In this document: piece by piece, positions 23,989-33,244 of the stretch | Layout: every line of letters begins with the position of its first letter | How positions within the stretch are numbered: the stretch's first letter is position 1 | NCBI RefSeq assembly: GCF_963678635.1 | Contig: NC_087064.1 | Coordinates: 56,056,338 to 56,120,337 of the forward strand | Length of the DNA stretch: 64,000 nt | From: Symsagittifera roscoffensis | Lineage: Eukaryota > Xenacoelomorpha > Acoela > Convolutidae | Direction: 5' to 3' | The notes under the pieces: generated by a model | Told to the model about the DNA's origin: nothing | The model's database searches: none | The model's input: the letters and a program-made list of their open reading frames with translations, nothing else | Program-made: the position numbers and the translations under genes

Positions 23989-25287
23989 TTAGTTGATAGT
24001 GCCGCTGGATGCCTTCAAAATGTTGAACTTTTGATTGTAGGAATCTAGTTGAATTTTTTCGAGAAACGTATGTATTGAAGGATGGCTGCCTTGAAACGAA
24101 GCGGTTACACCTAGATGCCACCCTTCAATTGCATTTGTGGTTCGGGATAGACCACACACAGCATTTTGATAATGGTTCCAAAGAGAGATAGGAAAAAGTG
24201 TTTTTTGGCCAATGAAATCCCCTCTAATGTACGTTTTTTGGAAATAAGCAGTGAGCTCGTCTAATTTTTCGAGATCGTTTTGTGAAATATCCAGTTTGGT
24301 TGCCACACTGCATATTTCCTCAATTACTAGGTCGAACCCGATTTCCACTTTTGACTCCGGCACAAAACTAAGCGCAGGAATCATATTCAGCGCTAAGACT
24401 AGCTCGCTGTTTGATTCGTACGTCTTTTTAAGGCCCAATTCAGATATTTTTCGCATAAAGCTCTGACAGAGGTGAAAATAGCATCCCTTAATGTCAGTTT
24501 CGTAATGAGAGGTAAAAGCACTCAGAGCCGCAATTTCAAAGTCGATCAAAATTCTTTCCGGGGTTACGTCACCGATAAGCGATTTGAGTGCGGTTAGGAA
24601 TTTGTTATAGGTTGATAAACGCTTATTGCTAAGCAGAGCGTAGACGCAAGGTGGATAAAACCTGCCAATCTGGATGTGTACAGTGTACAGCTGGTAAAAC
24701 TGACTGGGGCAAATTTTGAAAGTACCGTCTACAAGCCAGGTTTTGTTGTACAATTTAAGTGCATTGAGGTTCTCAATGTCGCCAAAAATTAGTATGCGTT
24801 CCGTATCTTGTTTTCCGCTATCAAAAAGACAAAATTGCTTAAAACGATCGGGTATTTCGAAATGACGGTCATCTGTGGCAATAGTGGGCAGGGATGTCGT
24901 GTGTTTACTTCTGTTTAAAGTTCGTGTTAGCGCTGACTGGGAGGGCAAAGACAGTTGGGTTGCTTTTTCGTCCTGCACCAATTGCAAACTAGCTGCGATT
25001 ATCTGGCTGTTTACTGGATTTAATTGATTTCTAACTGTCTCCTTCATTTGTTGAACTAGTTGCCGAGCTTCTGAACGTCCTGCGTTGAGCTCATGACTAT
25101 GCTCGTTGCTCTGTGAGATTATATTGCTCCCAGAAGTGATCAAAGTTTTCGGGCATTTATACGATCTCCATTTGCTGCAGCGCCAATGTGTCGTTGTCTT
25201 CGTATCGCGTTTTTTTTGAAATTCATGTCCATCAAGAATAATCAGAGTTTGGCCTTTTTGTGAGGTTCCCCAAGTAAAAGAATTCAT
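23989..25287 (-). CDS. MULE transposase with FLYWCH zinc finger, nearly intact
   Basis: 432 residues from the ATG at 25287. Residues about 4-70 form a FLYWCH-type zinc finger: FTWGTSQKGQTLI, HWRCSKWRSYKCP, then an NEHSHEL pair of His. The MULE catalytic domain follows, with the first Asp in WLVDGTFKI, the second Asp in ILIDFEIAALSAF, the Cys/His element GCYFHLCQSF, and the Glu in TNAIEGWHLGV. The frame ends at TAA 23989-23991. In the same frame another 36 codons continue to TAA at 23878-23880 and include RKKYRDLNEKVQ, the kind of C-terminal segment expected of this family, so the first TAA is probably a single nonsense mutation. The protein would bind the element's ends and cut and paste it. 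Immobilised or domesticated status is unknown. Confidence 0.88.
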   Translation of the reverse strand: MNSFTWGTSQKGQTLIILDGHEFQKKRDTKTTTHWRCSKWRSYKCPKTLITSGSNIISQSNEHSHELNAGRSEARQLVQQMKETVRNQLNPVNSQIIAASLQLVQDEKATQLSLPSQSALTRTLNRSKHTTSLPTIATDDRHFEIPDRFKQFCLFDSGKQDTERILIFGDIENLNALKLYNKTWLVDGTFKICPSQFYQLYTVHIQIGRFYPPCVYALLSNKRLSTYNKFLTALKSLIGDVTPERILIDFEIAALSAFTSHYETDIKGCYFHLCQSFMRKISELGLKKTYESNSELVLALNMIPALSFVPESKVEIGFDLVIEEICSVATKLDISQNDLEKLDELTAYFQKTYIRGDFIGQKTLFPISLWNHYQNAVCGLSRTTNAIEGWHLGVTASFQGSHPSIHTFLEKIQLDSYNQKFNILKASSGTIN

Positions 25288-25544
25288 TTTTGACGTATCA
25301 ATGAGTTAAAGAGGGAGATAATGAATGCAGAGTGTATACATTTTCAATTAAGTTGTTTTAATTCAATGCCATATTAACACTAAATTAAACACATATTGGC
25401 ACTATGTTAATCCCAAAAATGAGTCCAGTTTAAATCTAGTTATCTTAAATTTGCATTGTTTTTCAATAGCGCGAACCTAATTGAGATATCATTACTCTAG
25501 ATTTATTTCTGCTTACACTTTGATCAATATTTTTGTTCATAATT

Positions 25545-25675
25545 CATGGGATCTTCTTAATTGGCATGGGATTTTATGGCATGTGCGATTTTTATACAAG
25601 GGATCTTTTGGTATGGTATCTTTTGTCATGGGAGCTTTTGGTATGGTATCTTTTGTCCTGACACCTTTTATTAGA
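25545..25675 (-). repeat. MULE right subterminal array
   Basis: Minus-strand copies of GACAAAAGATACCATACC and CAAAAGATCCC, followed by AAAATCGCACATGCCATAA, mirror the left array. The right array starts about 150 bases from its terminus, while the left one is about 760 bases in, so the left arm has extra sequence. Confidence 0.6.
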
Positions 25676-25724
25676 ATCAAACAGCCACCGAAATAAGTTG
25701 ATACCAGTTTTAACCATTTTTAGA

Positions 25725-25820
25725 AATTGTATGAAAATTGTATGACAAGCATTTTTCCACACACTTGATGTATGGAATTGTATGATAAGCATTTTCGGTG
25801 TATGGAGGTCACGCCGGGTA
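25725..25820 (-). repeat. MULE right terminal inverted repeat
   Basis: Read on the minus strand: TACCCGGCGTGACC, then TGCTTATCATACAATTCC and TGCTTGTCATACAATT. These blocks are in the same order as at the left end. Confidence 0.65.
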
Positions 25821-27300
25821 TTTTGGAACGAATATTTTGGACTTAGAAAGAGTTAACTGTCGCGTTTCTTCTCGATCAGCTAAAATAAAAATTCTAAGGA
25901 GGCAGGCCTTTACGTTTCTATACAAAATTCTAAGATAGGAATCATCAAAAATTGGGAAACCCTTTCTCAGAAAGGACCCCCACCTCTTAGAATCTGGAAA
26001 TGATACAAAACTACTGATGAGTTTTAGTAAAAGTAAGATAAATATATAGGCATCCTAATAAGTACTAAGGTTTTTCAAAGTAAACTCCCCTCTAAAAAGC
26101 GATTAAGTAGTTGAAACACTACGTAGTATCACACAAGAAAATAGCTCTTCTTGACTTCTTGGCAAAAAAAAATCAAAAACAATTTTTTGTTCAGAATCAA
26201 AATTGCTGTGATGTCGAGGCTACGAAAACTCCAAGGCTCTCAACAGTTCAAGGCTATCTAAAAAACCGCTATCTACCTTGCAAGGGTCAAAAAAAATCCA
26301 GATTTGGAAAAAACTGTCAAAACTTAGTTCAATGCATGCAAACAAACGTATAATTCTACTTATCTGAAAAGTATGCATTGATTTCGCAATAGATTAAGGG
26401 CAAAATGAGTTCTTGAAAATTCAATTGCAATTAAAACGGGGCCTGCCAGATTTTTTGGGAAAGCCGGAATTTACTTATTAAAGAACTCATCACAATTTTT
26501 GAGCTTATTTTGAGATAAGTTTACAACACCTTGACCAAAAAATTAGCATTTTTCATAACCGGAGGAAGAAAACAAAAGGATTGGTATAATTAACAAAGAT
26601 ATAACCATTCAAAAGTAGTTGATTTGTAATCAGAGAGTTTTATGAGGAAAAAATAACTCGCTCGAGGACCAATAATTCTGCTCGCTCATGGCAACGCCTG
26701 AATTTTCCGACTGCCATTCAACGACTTTGAAACAGTTTTTCAAAATATCAACTTGAAAAATGAAATTTTTTCATCATCAATTGGAAAACACTGAGAAATT
26801 CAACTATTGAATACTACCCCCCACACTATACCAAGAACAAATTGATGTTCTTATCGTCTAGTAACGTATCAATAACACCAAGTAGCTGGCCTCAAATCAA
26901 TATAGAATGATTTATGAGTAGATTAAACAGCCACATACGCGCTAATAGCAGGAAAAATCTCGTGTGTTAGTTGTCCCAAATTAGCCAAAGTAAAACCTTT
27001 CAACCCATTATAACTTTTTTTCTGAAATAAAAACAGGTGAATTAATTTTTAAAATTTGAAAGTAGTTCATCACTGGCTTTCAGATGATGAAAAAAACATT
27101 TGTTTGAAGTTTGCTAGTTATAAGCCCAAATTAATCTGAAGAAAAAAAATTCCTTGAAAGTAGGAACAAAAACAACATTGAAAATGTTGAGCATGGTGGT
27201 TAATAAAATCTAAGCCAACTATAATTAAAAAGAGGGAGTTTGAAAAAGGGAATTTGAAGGTTGACAAAGTTTCTAGTCCCTCAGTTTCACACTTGTGGAA
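25821..27300. other. Intergenic, no gene recognised
   Basis: AT-rich, with only short open frames and no repeat family recognised by eye. The sequence becomes markedly more GC-rich immediately after 27350. Confidence 0.45.
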
Positions 27301-27639
27301 CAATCATTTTACACGTCTAGAACTCTAGAATTGTTAATTCTAGACTTACCTAAGTGCGTTTTGGACGAAGGCAGGTAACGAGTAGAGAGAGAGACCTTCC
27401 CCCGACTTGGACTGAATTTTGTACAGCAAATAAGTGGCTTCCGACCCGGCCCGACCTCCTGAATGCCCGGCGACGTAACTCCACTTAGCCCCCTGGCCAT
27501 TCTAGAGGAGATACTTGTAGGTGTACTTCCAACATTTTGGCCAAAACGTGAAGATCTGTCTCCAGTAACCCGCGTTGAACGACAGTCTGACCGGGGTTGA
27601 ATAGCGGGTAGAAAGGCGACTGATAACGGGTAATTTGCA

Positions 27640-28110
27640 TCCTTTGTTGTTCCGCGAGCAACTCCTGAAGCCTCGTAGACTACCCAGTAGTCCCGGTGAG
27701 AAGGTGGTGGATGCAATCCAGTAAGCAATTGGTCCCGGGTGAGCGCATTCTACAGCCACTGGCTCGTATCGGAAGGGGTCGATTTCGGCGAGGTTCTCCG
27801 TTATAACAGGGTGGCTTCCTATTGCCAACCCCAACCTTTGCCAAATGCGGACTCGCGTCTCCGCCGACAAGTGAATCATCGGTCCGTCACTAACAGTTGT
27901 CTTGCGGTTTTCGGCACAACCCTCGCAGTCAATGCAAAGGGCCCCAAACTGTTGGCGCAAGAACTCTACATGGTACCGGGTGCGGAATTCCTGCTCCAGT
28001 TGGTGATAGCGTCCTCGATGCCTCAAACTGACCTCGTGTACCTCTTTTATTGCTGAGTCGACGTTCCGGTCGTGTAAAACGACCTTCCCGTCTGATATAA
28101 TTTTTGGCGC
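27640..28110 (-). pseudogene. Integrase-type HHCC zinc-binding remnant
   Basis: The minus frame reads KVVLHDRNVDSAIKEVHEV and then LRHRGRYHQLEQEF, and ends the motif with LCIDCEGCAENR. The spacing is H-x5-H-x27-C-x2-C, which matches the HHCC zinc-binding domain preceding the catalytic core in retroviral, Ty3-type and Ginger-type integrases. The downstream part (to about 27640, including IWQRLGLAIGSHPVITEN) shows no clear DDE core and the frame breaks. Parent element unknown. The surrounding 27350-28260 block is much more GC-rich than average. Confidence 0.45.
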
Positions 28111-28259
28111 CTGAAAGTGAACTTGGAAGCTTTCCGGCGGAAAGGGTCCCGCTGTGCTGCATTTAAGTTAGAGGGAAGGACCTCTCGACCTCTTGGGTTA
28201 CCCTTTTGATACGAAAGAGTTTCATTATAGGTTTGGTAGTCCATGCTAATGAATGTATT

Positions 28260-29069
28260 ATCTGCATGATATCTAAAGCTAATGGGGAGCGCGTACTATG
28301 AAGTTAGTTTAGCCAATATGATAAGTAGAAAAGTAAACAAATAGTCATACCCAAAATAAGTTTGAATCTTCAAAGATATAGTCCCTTCTATGGCAGAAAA
28401 TGCGGAGGGAGTAAAATCTGCAACCCCCGAAAAGGGAACTATAGTGGCTAGGGTTATGAAACTCATAGGACGGATACTACAGATGATTTGACCCGGGCAT
28501 GCAGAAATCCATAACCTTCGGAACCCCGACCCCAAGTGATAACGGATCCCGGAAGTGCAAATGGCCCTATTAGAACTTGGTAACTAGCTGTTGGAATGGA
28601 ACCAAAATATAGTATGTTATAGACCTAGTTGAGGGATGATTAAGTTTAGAAATCCAGACCCCTTGAACCCCTACTTCCTGTTTTATGCCCAATGCAAAGA
28701 GACCCCACCCCGACTTCCGGGAGTCGTTTCTCGGACCCCACTGAACGCAAGAAGCTAAAACTTTGGGATAGCATTGGTAGTACCGAAGTATATCTTGTGT
28801 TATAATTTGAACCAAATCGAGCGGTTGAACCGGAAGTTATTAGCACTTTGGAAAACCACCCCTTAAACCGGAAGTAGGCAATTTACGCAAAATAATGAGC
28901 GAGGACATATTGATTTTACAACAGCATCAGATACTACAACTCATCCCCAAAAAAGACCTCTAGTGATTAAAACCCCTCCGGTGACTCCTTCCGATGTTAA
29001 TAGCCTTTAGCCGGGAAAAGTGATAATGGACATTAGAAATGGGATAACTTGGGAAGTATTAACGGGATA
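28260..29069. other. Unclassified non-coding block next to the assembly gap
   Basis: Moderately GC-rich, with four CCGGAAGT or ACTTCCGG sites (about 28549, 28713, 28830 and 28869) and repeated GACCCC/GAACCCC strings. No long open frame or RNA family is recognisable. Possibly the continuation of the repeat containing the integrase remnant. Confidence 0.35.
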
Positions 29070-29269
29070 NNNNNNNNNNNNNNNNNNNNNNNNNNNNNNN
29101 NNNNNNNNNNNNNNNNNNNNNNNNNNNNNNNNNNNNNNNNNNNNNNNNNNNNNNNNNNNNNNNNNNNNNNNNNNNNNNNNNNNNNNNNNNNNNNNNNNNN
29201 NNNNNNNNNNNNNNNNNNNNNNNNNNNNNNNNNNNNNNNNNNNNNNNNNNNNNNNNNNNNNNNNNNNNN
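29070..29269. other. Assembly gap (200 N)
   Basis: Exactly 200 undetermined bases, a typical placeholder length, so the true gap size is unknown. It sits at the edge of the GC-richer repeat block. Confidence 1.
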
Positions 29270-29280
29270 CCTAATGTTTT

Positions 29281-29360
29281 GCATTTTTTATCTTAGATTA
29301 TTTCTGAGTTCATCCAATGCCCATTCAAGACGTTGATCATTTTGCCCGATCTCCAAAATC
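29281..29360 (+). repeat. Dispersed repeat pair, copy a
   Basis: Shares CTGAGTTCATCCAATGCCC-like and TTGATCATTTTGCCCG-like blocks in order with 31442-31525. Nature unknown. Confidence 0.55.
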
Positions 29361-29589
29361 TTAGGATTCAGTTTTAAGATTCAATTTTAAATCATTTTTG
29401 CAGAAATTTTTGTTGCAATTTGTGAAGAAGGTGAGAAATAAATAACCATGGGTATTACACTCAGACCATTTTCTAGAGTTGCGATATAATTTTAAACCTT
29501 TGTGTTTCTAATCGGGTTAGACACAAACTGTTCTAAATGCGCTCTGAGTAATTAACACTACTCGCTCACAAATTTGATGACATTATCTA

Positions 29590-29830
29590 TGATGTTGAAA
29601 GCGTAATACGAATAACTATCCTGCGCACAAAATCGTTTCGCAATGAAATTCATCAAGCTGATTAATTATATTAACTCCTCTTAAAACGGAAAATTAAGCA
29701 CTCAAGAGTTGATATTGACACTTTAAGATTTATATTTAAAAAATTATCGAAGAGTATTTGAAATCAAAATCCATTAAAAGGATTTCCGAACAATCAGGGC
29801 TTTGCCCTTATTTACAAGCAGTCTTGATTT
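29590..29830 (+). repeat. Dispersed repeat ending in GGGC-hairpin and GCAGTCTTG tail
   Basis: Begins near GTTGAAAGCGTAA and ends GGGCTTTGCCC ... AAGCAGTCTTG. It aligns in order with 54235-54495. The tail block is also shared with 53310-53375 and 57064-57122. Confidence 0.5.
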
Positions 29831-30039
29831 TGTTAAAATTTGTTTGATTGAAGACATACAGCAATTTTATTGATATCATTGGCTTGTAGGTTTGGCATCA
29901 TTTTAAACCTAATGAACCAATCAAAAAAAGTAACTTTAAAAAGGACTATTTTCTCCCAGAGAATTTGAAATTGACGTTGGAAGGCCAAAACAAAAAACTC
30001 GCCCTCCTCCTTCAGCACGCAATGTCAAGCTTAAAGTGA

Positions 30040-30190
30040 TAAGCTTTGTATAAATGCTGCGATTTGTATAAATGTATAAATGTATTTGTATGTATATTGT
30101 ATAAATAATGTATATTGTATAAATGTATTTGTATAAATGCGATTTGTATCTGTATAAATGCTTTGATAAGTGATAAGCGTGTATAAATGA
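30040..30190 (+). repeat. Simple TTGTATAAATG-type tandem repeat
   Basis: About ten degenerate units of TTGTATAAATG / TGTATAAATG. Confidence 0.7.
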
Positions 30191-31440
30191 AACTCATAGA
30201 TCAAATAGTCTGAGTTCAATTGACGTTAACTCTACGTTAGCTCTTTGAGTTCATCAAAAAAGCTCATTAGTACGCATTAAAGTTTGACAAAACTGGCGAT
30301 TTTCAAGATTTTTTTATATCGCAAATACAGCGCCAAAAATATGCAGGCTCAATAAAAATTTGGTCAAAAATTTTATTTAGATATTTGAAAATTGTCTGGA
30401 AAAAGTTAACACAATCGAGCTTAACAGTTTCATGATTTTATTCCAAAGGCAGAGCAATCATGACAGGAAAACGAATTTCAGCTGTGTTTTCCCGACTTGA
30501 CAAATTTTCTAGTCATACCATTTTTTACAAACTTAGTTACCACTATGATTGCTTTATTTTTTTTTCACAAATAGAGTGCTGACTTAAGTTATCCGAAAAA
30601 TCGTAGTCATTTTGGAAAAACTATCTTGCAAGTTTTTTTCGTAAGATTAGTAAGCTTATGTATAAGTCGGTTAATGTCTTGTAAACGAAAAGATGAAGTT
30701 ATAATAAAAATTTGTTTGAATAAACAAGAGTTCATCTTGGTTTTTGAGAGTGCGACTAGAAAAACAAATGAAAAGAAGATCGTCAAAATTTTTTTTTCCT
30801 AAATTCGTGTAACTTGAAAAAACACAAAAAAAACTGAGATTAGTTAGGTTCTACAACCAAATAAAAGCTATACAGCCAATTTTCAAACCATTCAAACAAA
30901 ATATGTATGTTTGATGCAATAATTTCTAAGAAAAACATTGTCTGAAAGAAAAGGATGAAAAAAATTCAATGCAGTAATCAAATAAAAACTTTAGGGTTTT
31001 AGTCAAAATAGTTAGCGACTACGAAAGTTATGGAGAAACATATAAAATGTTTCAACTTTCAACCCTTTTCGCTAAAGCATCGAAAACTCAGAATCAATTA
31101 AAACTACGAATAAAAAAATCATCTGAAACACAATTAAGATATTGCGCCTTTGTTACACCAAGAAAAAATACTTCATCATGTGAAAAATTTGTGGAGTAAA
31201 AACAAAAAAACTACTAAATTTTGCTATTGAGGAATATACGAGGCTGCAAATAAATAGATATCGAGACCACAAGTACTATGGCTGCAGTTGGAAAAAAATA
31301 AATTCTGGAAACCTGATTCCATTTTTGATCGCAAGTGAAGATTCGGAACTTCTTTTAACTTTTTAATTTTGTGACAACTCCACATGTATTCCACAAGACC
31401 TAAGTCACTTGTTTCTTTGTACCGTTTTAAGTGTGTTTCA
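30191..31440. other. Intergenic, no gene recognised
   Basis: AT-rich DNA without convincing open frames or repeats. Confidence 0.45.
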
Positions 31441-31441
31441 T

Positions 31442-31525
31442 CGAATGTTCTGCTTTATTGTCTTAAGTTTTTTCTGGGTTTATTCAATGCCCTATCAACA
31501 TGTTGATCGTTTTGCCCGCTCTCCG
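31442..31525 (+). repeat. Dispersed repeat pair, copy b
   Basis: Counterpart of 29281-29360. It is followed directly by a GATTATAATC-family element at 31541. Confidence 0.55.
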
Positions 31526-31540
31526 CAAGTTTTTGTAGCC

Positions 31541-31810
31541 ACCCGCACTGAAGTTTGAGAAATAGTAATCAATTATATTGGATTTTCATTGTCAGTCTCT
31601 ATAAAATAACAAAAATAACCGTAAAATAACGAAAACAATTAATTATAATCGATTAAAAATGAATAATAGGGATACTATTTTTTAAGCACTAAAATCCGAA
31701 AATAATCGATTACAATCGATTATTTTCAACTTATTTTCAAAAATTTTATAAGAAGAAAGATGTTGAATTTTAATCGATTAATGGATTATAATCCATTTAT
31801 TGAAATCTTT
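31541..31810 (+). repeat. GATTATAATC-family element
   Basis: Begins CCCGCACTGAAGTTTGAG and continues with TCAATTATATTGGATTTTC, then several ATCGATTA/TAATCGAT blocks. It aligns in order with 47071-47340, which begins CCCGCACCGAAGTTTCATGG. Confidence 0.65.
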
Positions 31811-33054
31811 TGGTGTGCTGTTTTCGTTTTTTTATAATGATGTTAAACTTAACTTAGTTATTTTGCTCTTTTGCTAAATTTCAACTTTTCTTAATTTCAA
31901 TCGCGCTAATGAAAATTGAAAAAAATCACTTATTTTTAATAATATTTTTGTTGAGTTTCATTGGCCAATTCCCCGCCTGGATAGGTAATAGTGTAGTATG
32001 GGTAAACGTGAAACGTCTGGGGTGGGGGGGGGAATGGGTTTATTGTGGGGTCGACCAAAAATTTAATCATTTTTTTCAATCAAGTCGGCCAAGTTGATTT
32101 TCGGAGCACTCCCGCAAAACTACAAAGAACGTATTTCGACCAAATTTTTAGCGCTGCATAAACACTTTTACTGGCCTGATTTTTCAAAAATTTGTCTGCG
32201 GAAAATTAGGATGCAAAATTGAGAAAGCGTCCCCAAGGAGTTGCGAAGTTCTAGCGAAGCTCTTGAGGCGTTGCGAAGCTCTTGCGAAACTTTTTGCACC
32301 TCAATTTTCAATAAAAATGAATATCGACAACCATTATTGAAAATTGAATTCGATATGAATTTGGATTCATATAGATCAATGACATTAATTCAAATTGTTG
32401 GTGACTCATTTTTGCGATTAGCACTTTTTATTTATTTTATGGGCGATTACAGTTATTTGATGGCGTAATGTTTAAATTATTGTGAACTACCAAAAATAAG
32501 TTACAAGAGCACTAAATCTAAGCATTTAGCAAATAAAATTGAATATTTGATAGAATATAAGGGATACAATATCAATCCAGCAAACATACATAGCTTATTG
32601 GTACTTTCAATTTTTACATCTAAGGTGTATAGGTTTTTAATTAGAGGTTTTTATCATCCTGAAAGAATTATATAAATTTAAACAAATTTCAAAACGGATT
32701 TATTTTTCTATCGTCCTTTTGGAACTTCCTTTCGAGCTGACAGCTTTTCTTATTTTCTCAAATTCTTTTGATTTTTGCGTTCAAGTTAAAAGCAAAAATG
32801 TACACTTAACATGCACCCATGAAACTAACTGCCAAAAATTTCAAATCGAGTTTTTCCGCCCCGTGAATTTAGTTAATCCTCATGTGTTTGGTGATCACAC
32901 GTCGTTTGCATAAGGCCAGTTAATGTTTTGGTTCCAACAAGGCGTCTCTTTTTGATCTTCCGAGATTTTGAACTATTTTTTAAGCAATTTTGTGAAGCAG
33001 TTTGTGTTTTAATTCCCATCAGCACCTAATCACATTTTCGTCTTATTTAGTTGT
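31811..33054. other. 3' flank of the synaptotagmin gene, presumed to include its 3' UTR
   Basis: No separate gene is recognisable. On the minus strand an AATAAA hexamer lies at 32700-32705 and further ones near 32425-32440, so the 3' UTR could end there. This is motif-only evidence. Short TTGCGAAGCTCTTG-type duplications occur at about 32240-32295. Confidence 0.35.
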
Positions 33055-33244
33055 CTACTTGTCGCCGCCTTCGATTTCCTGAAGCGTATGCCACTGGGCT
33101 ATGGGTCTCCTAGGGGCGTTGATCATGTCAGTCCAGTGACGCAAGCCCGCTCCACTGGCCGTGTAGCCGACGTGAACTAAGCCGATGGCGTCGTTGCTTC
33201 CCAATTTGTCGTAATCGTACACAGTGATTCGCAGTTCAGTTTTA
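33055..33244 (-). CDS. Syt1: Syt1 exon 5: end of C2B and stop
   Basis: 190 bases, residues 352-414, TAG at 33057-33055. Acceptor TATTTCAG at 33245. Encodes [11 protein letters not shown] with the last three Ca2+-binding Asp, the ELRHW-like LRHW segment, [11 protein letters not shown] and a short acidic tail. Confidence 0.96.

Larger units (their letters stand above)
22400..25820 (-). mobile_element. Mutator-like (MULE) DNA transposon with FLYWCH transposase
   Basis: The element is bounded by imperfect terminal inverted repeats. The left end begins TACCCGGGATGACC (22400) and the reverse complement of the right end begins TACCCGGCGTGACC (25820). Both continue with CTTATCATACAATTCC-like and CTTGTCATACAATT-like blocks. 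Further in, both sides carry arrays of AAAAGATACC/AAAGATCCC motifs in inverted orientation. The transposase lies between them on the minus strand. No convincing 8-11 bp target-site duplication was found, so the exact ends may be off by a few bases. Length is about 3.4 kb. Confidence 0.75.

Noticed and set aside
22400-25820. A target-site duplication for the MULE
   Set aside because: Several alignments of the flanks (AGACAAAAG versus TTTTGGAAC and shifted versions) do not match.
27739-28056. 105-codon plus-strand open frame
   Set aside because: Antisense to the integrase-like frame, in a GC-rich stretch where chance frames are longer; no domain seen.
29020-29336. Open frames across the N gap
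   Set aside because: They consist of undetermined bases.
30012-30219. Short minus-strand frames rich in Ile/Tyr/Thr/His
   Set aside because: Translations of the TTGTATAAATG simple repeat.
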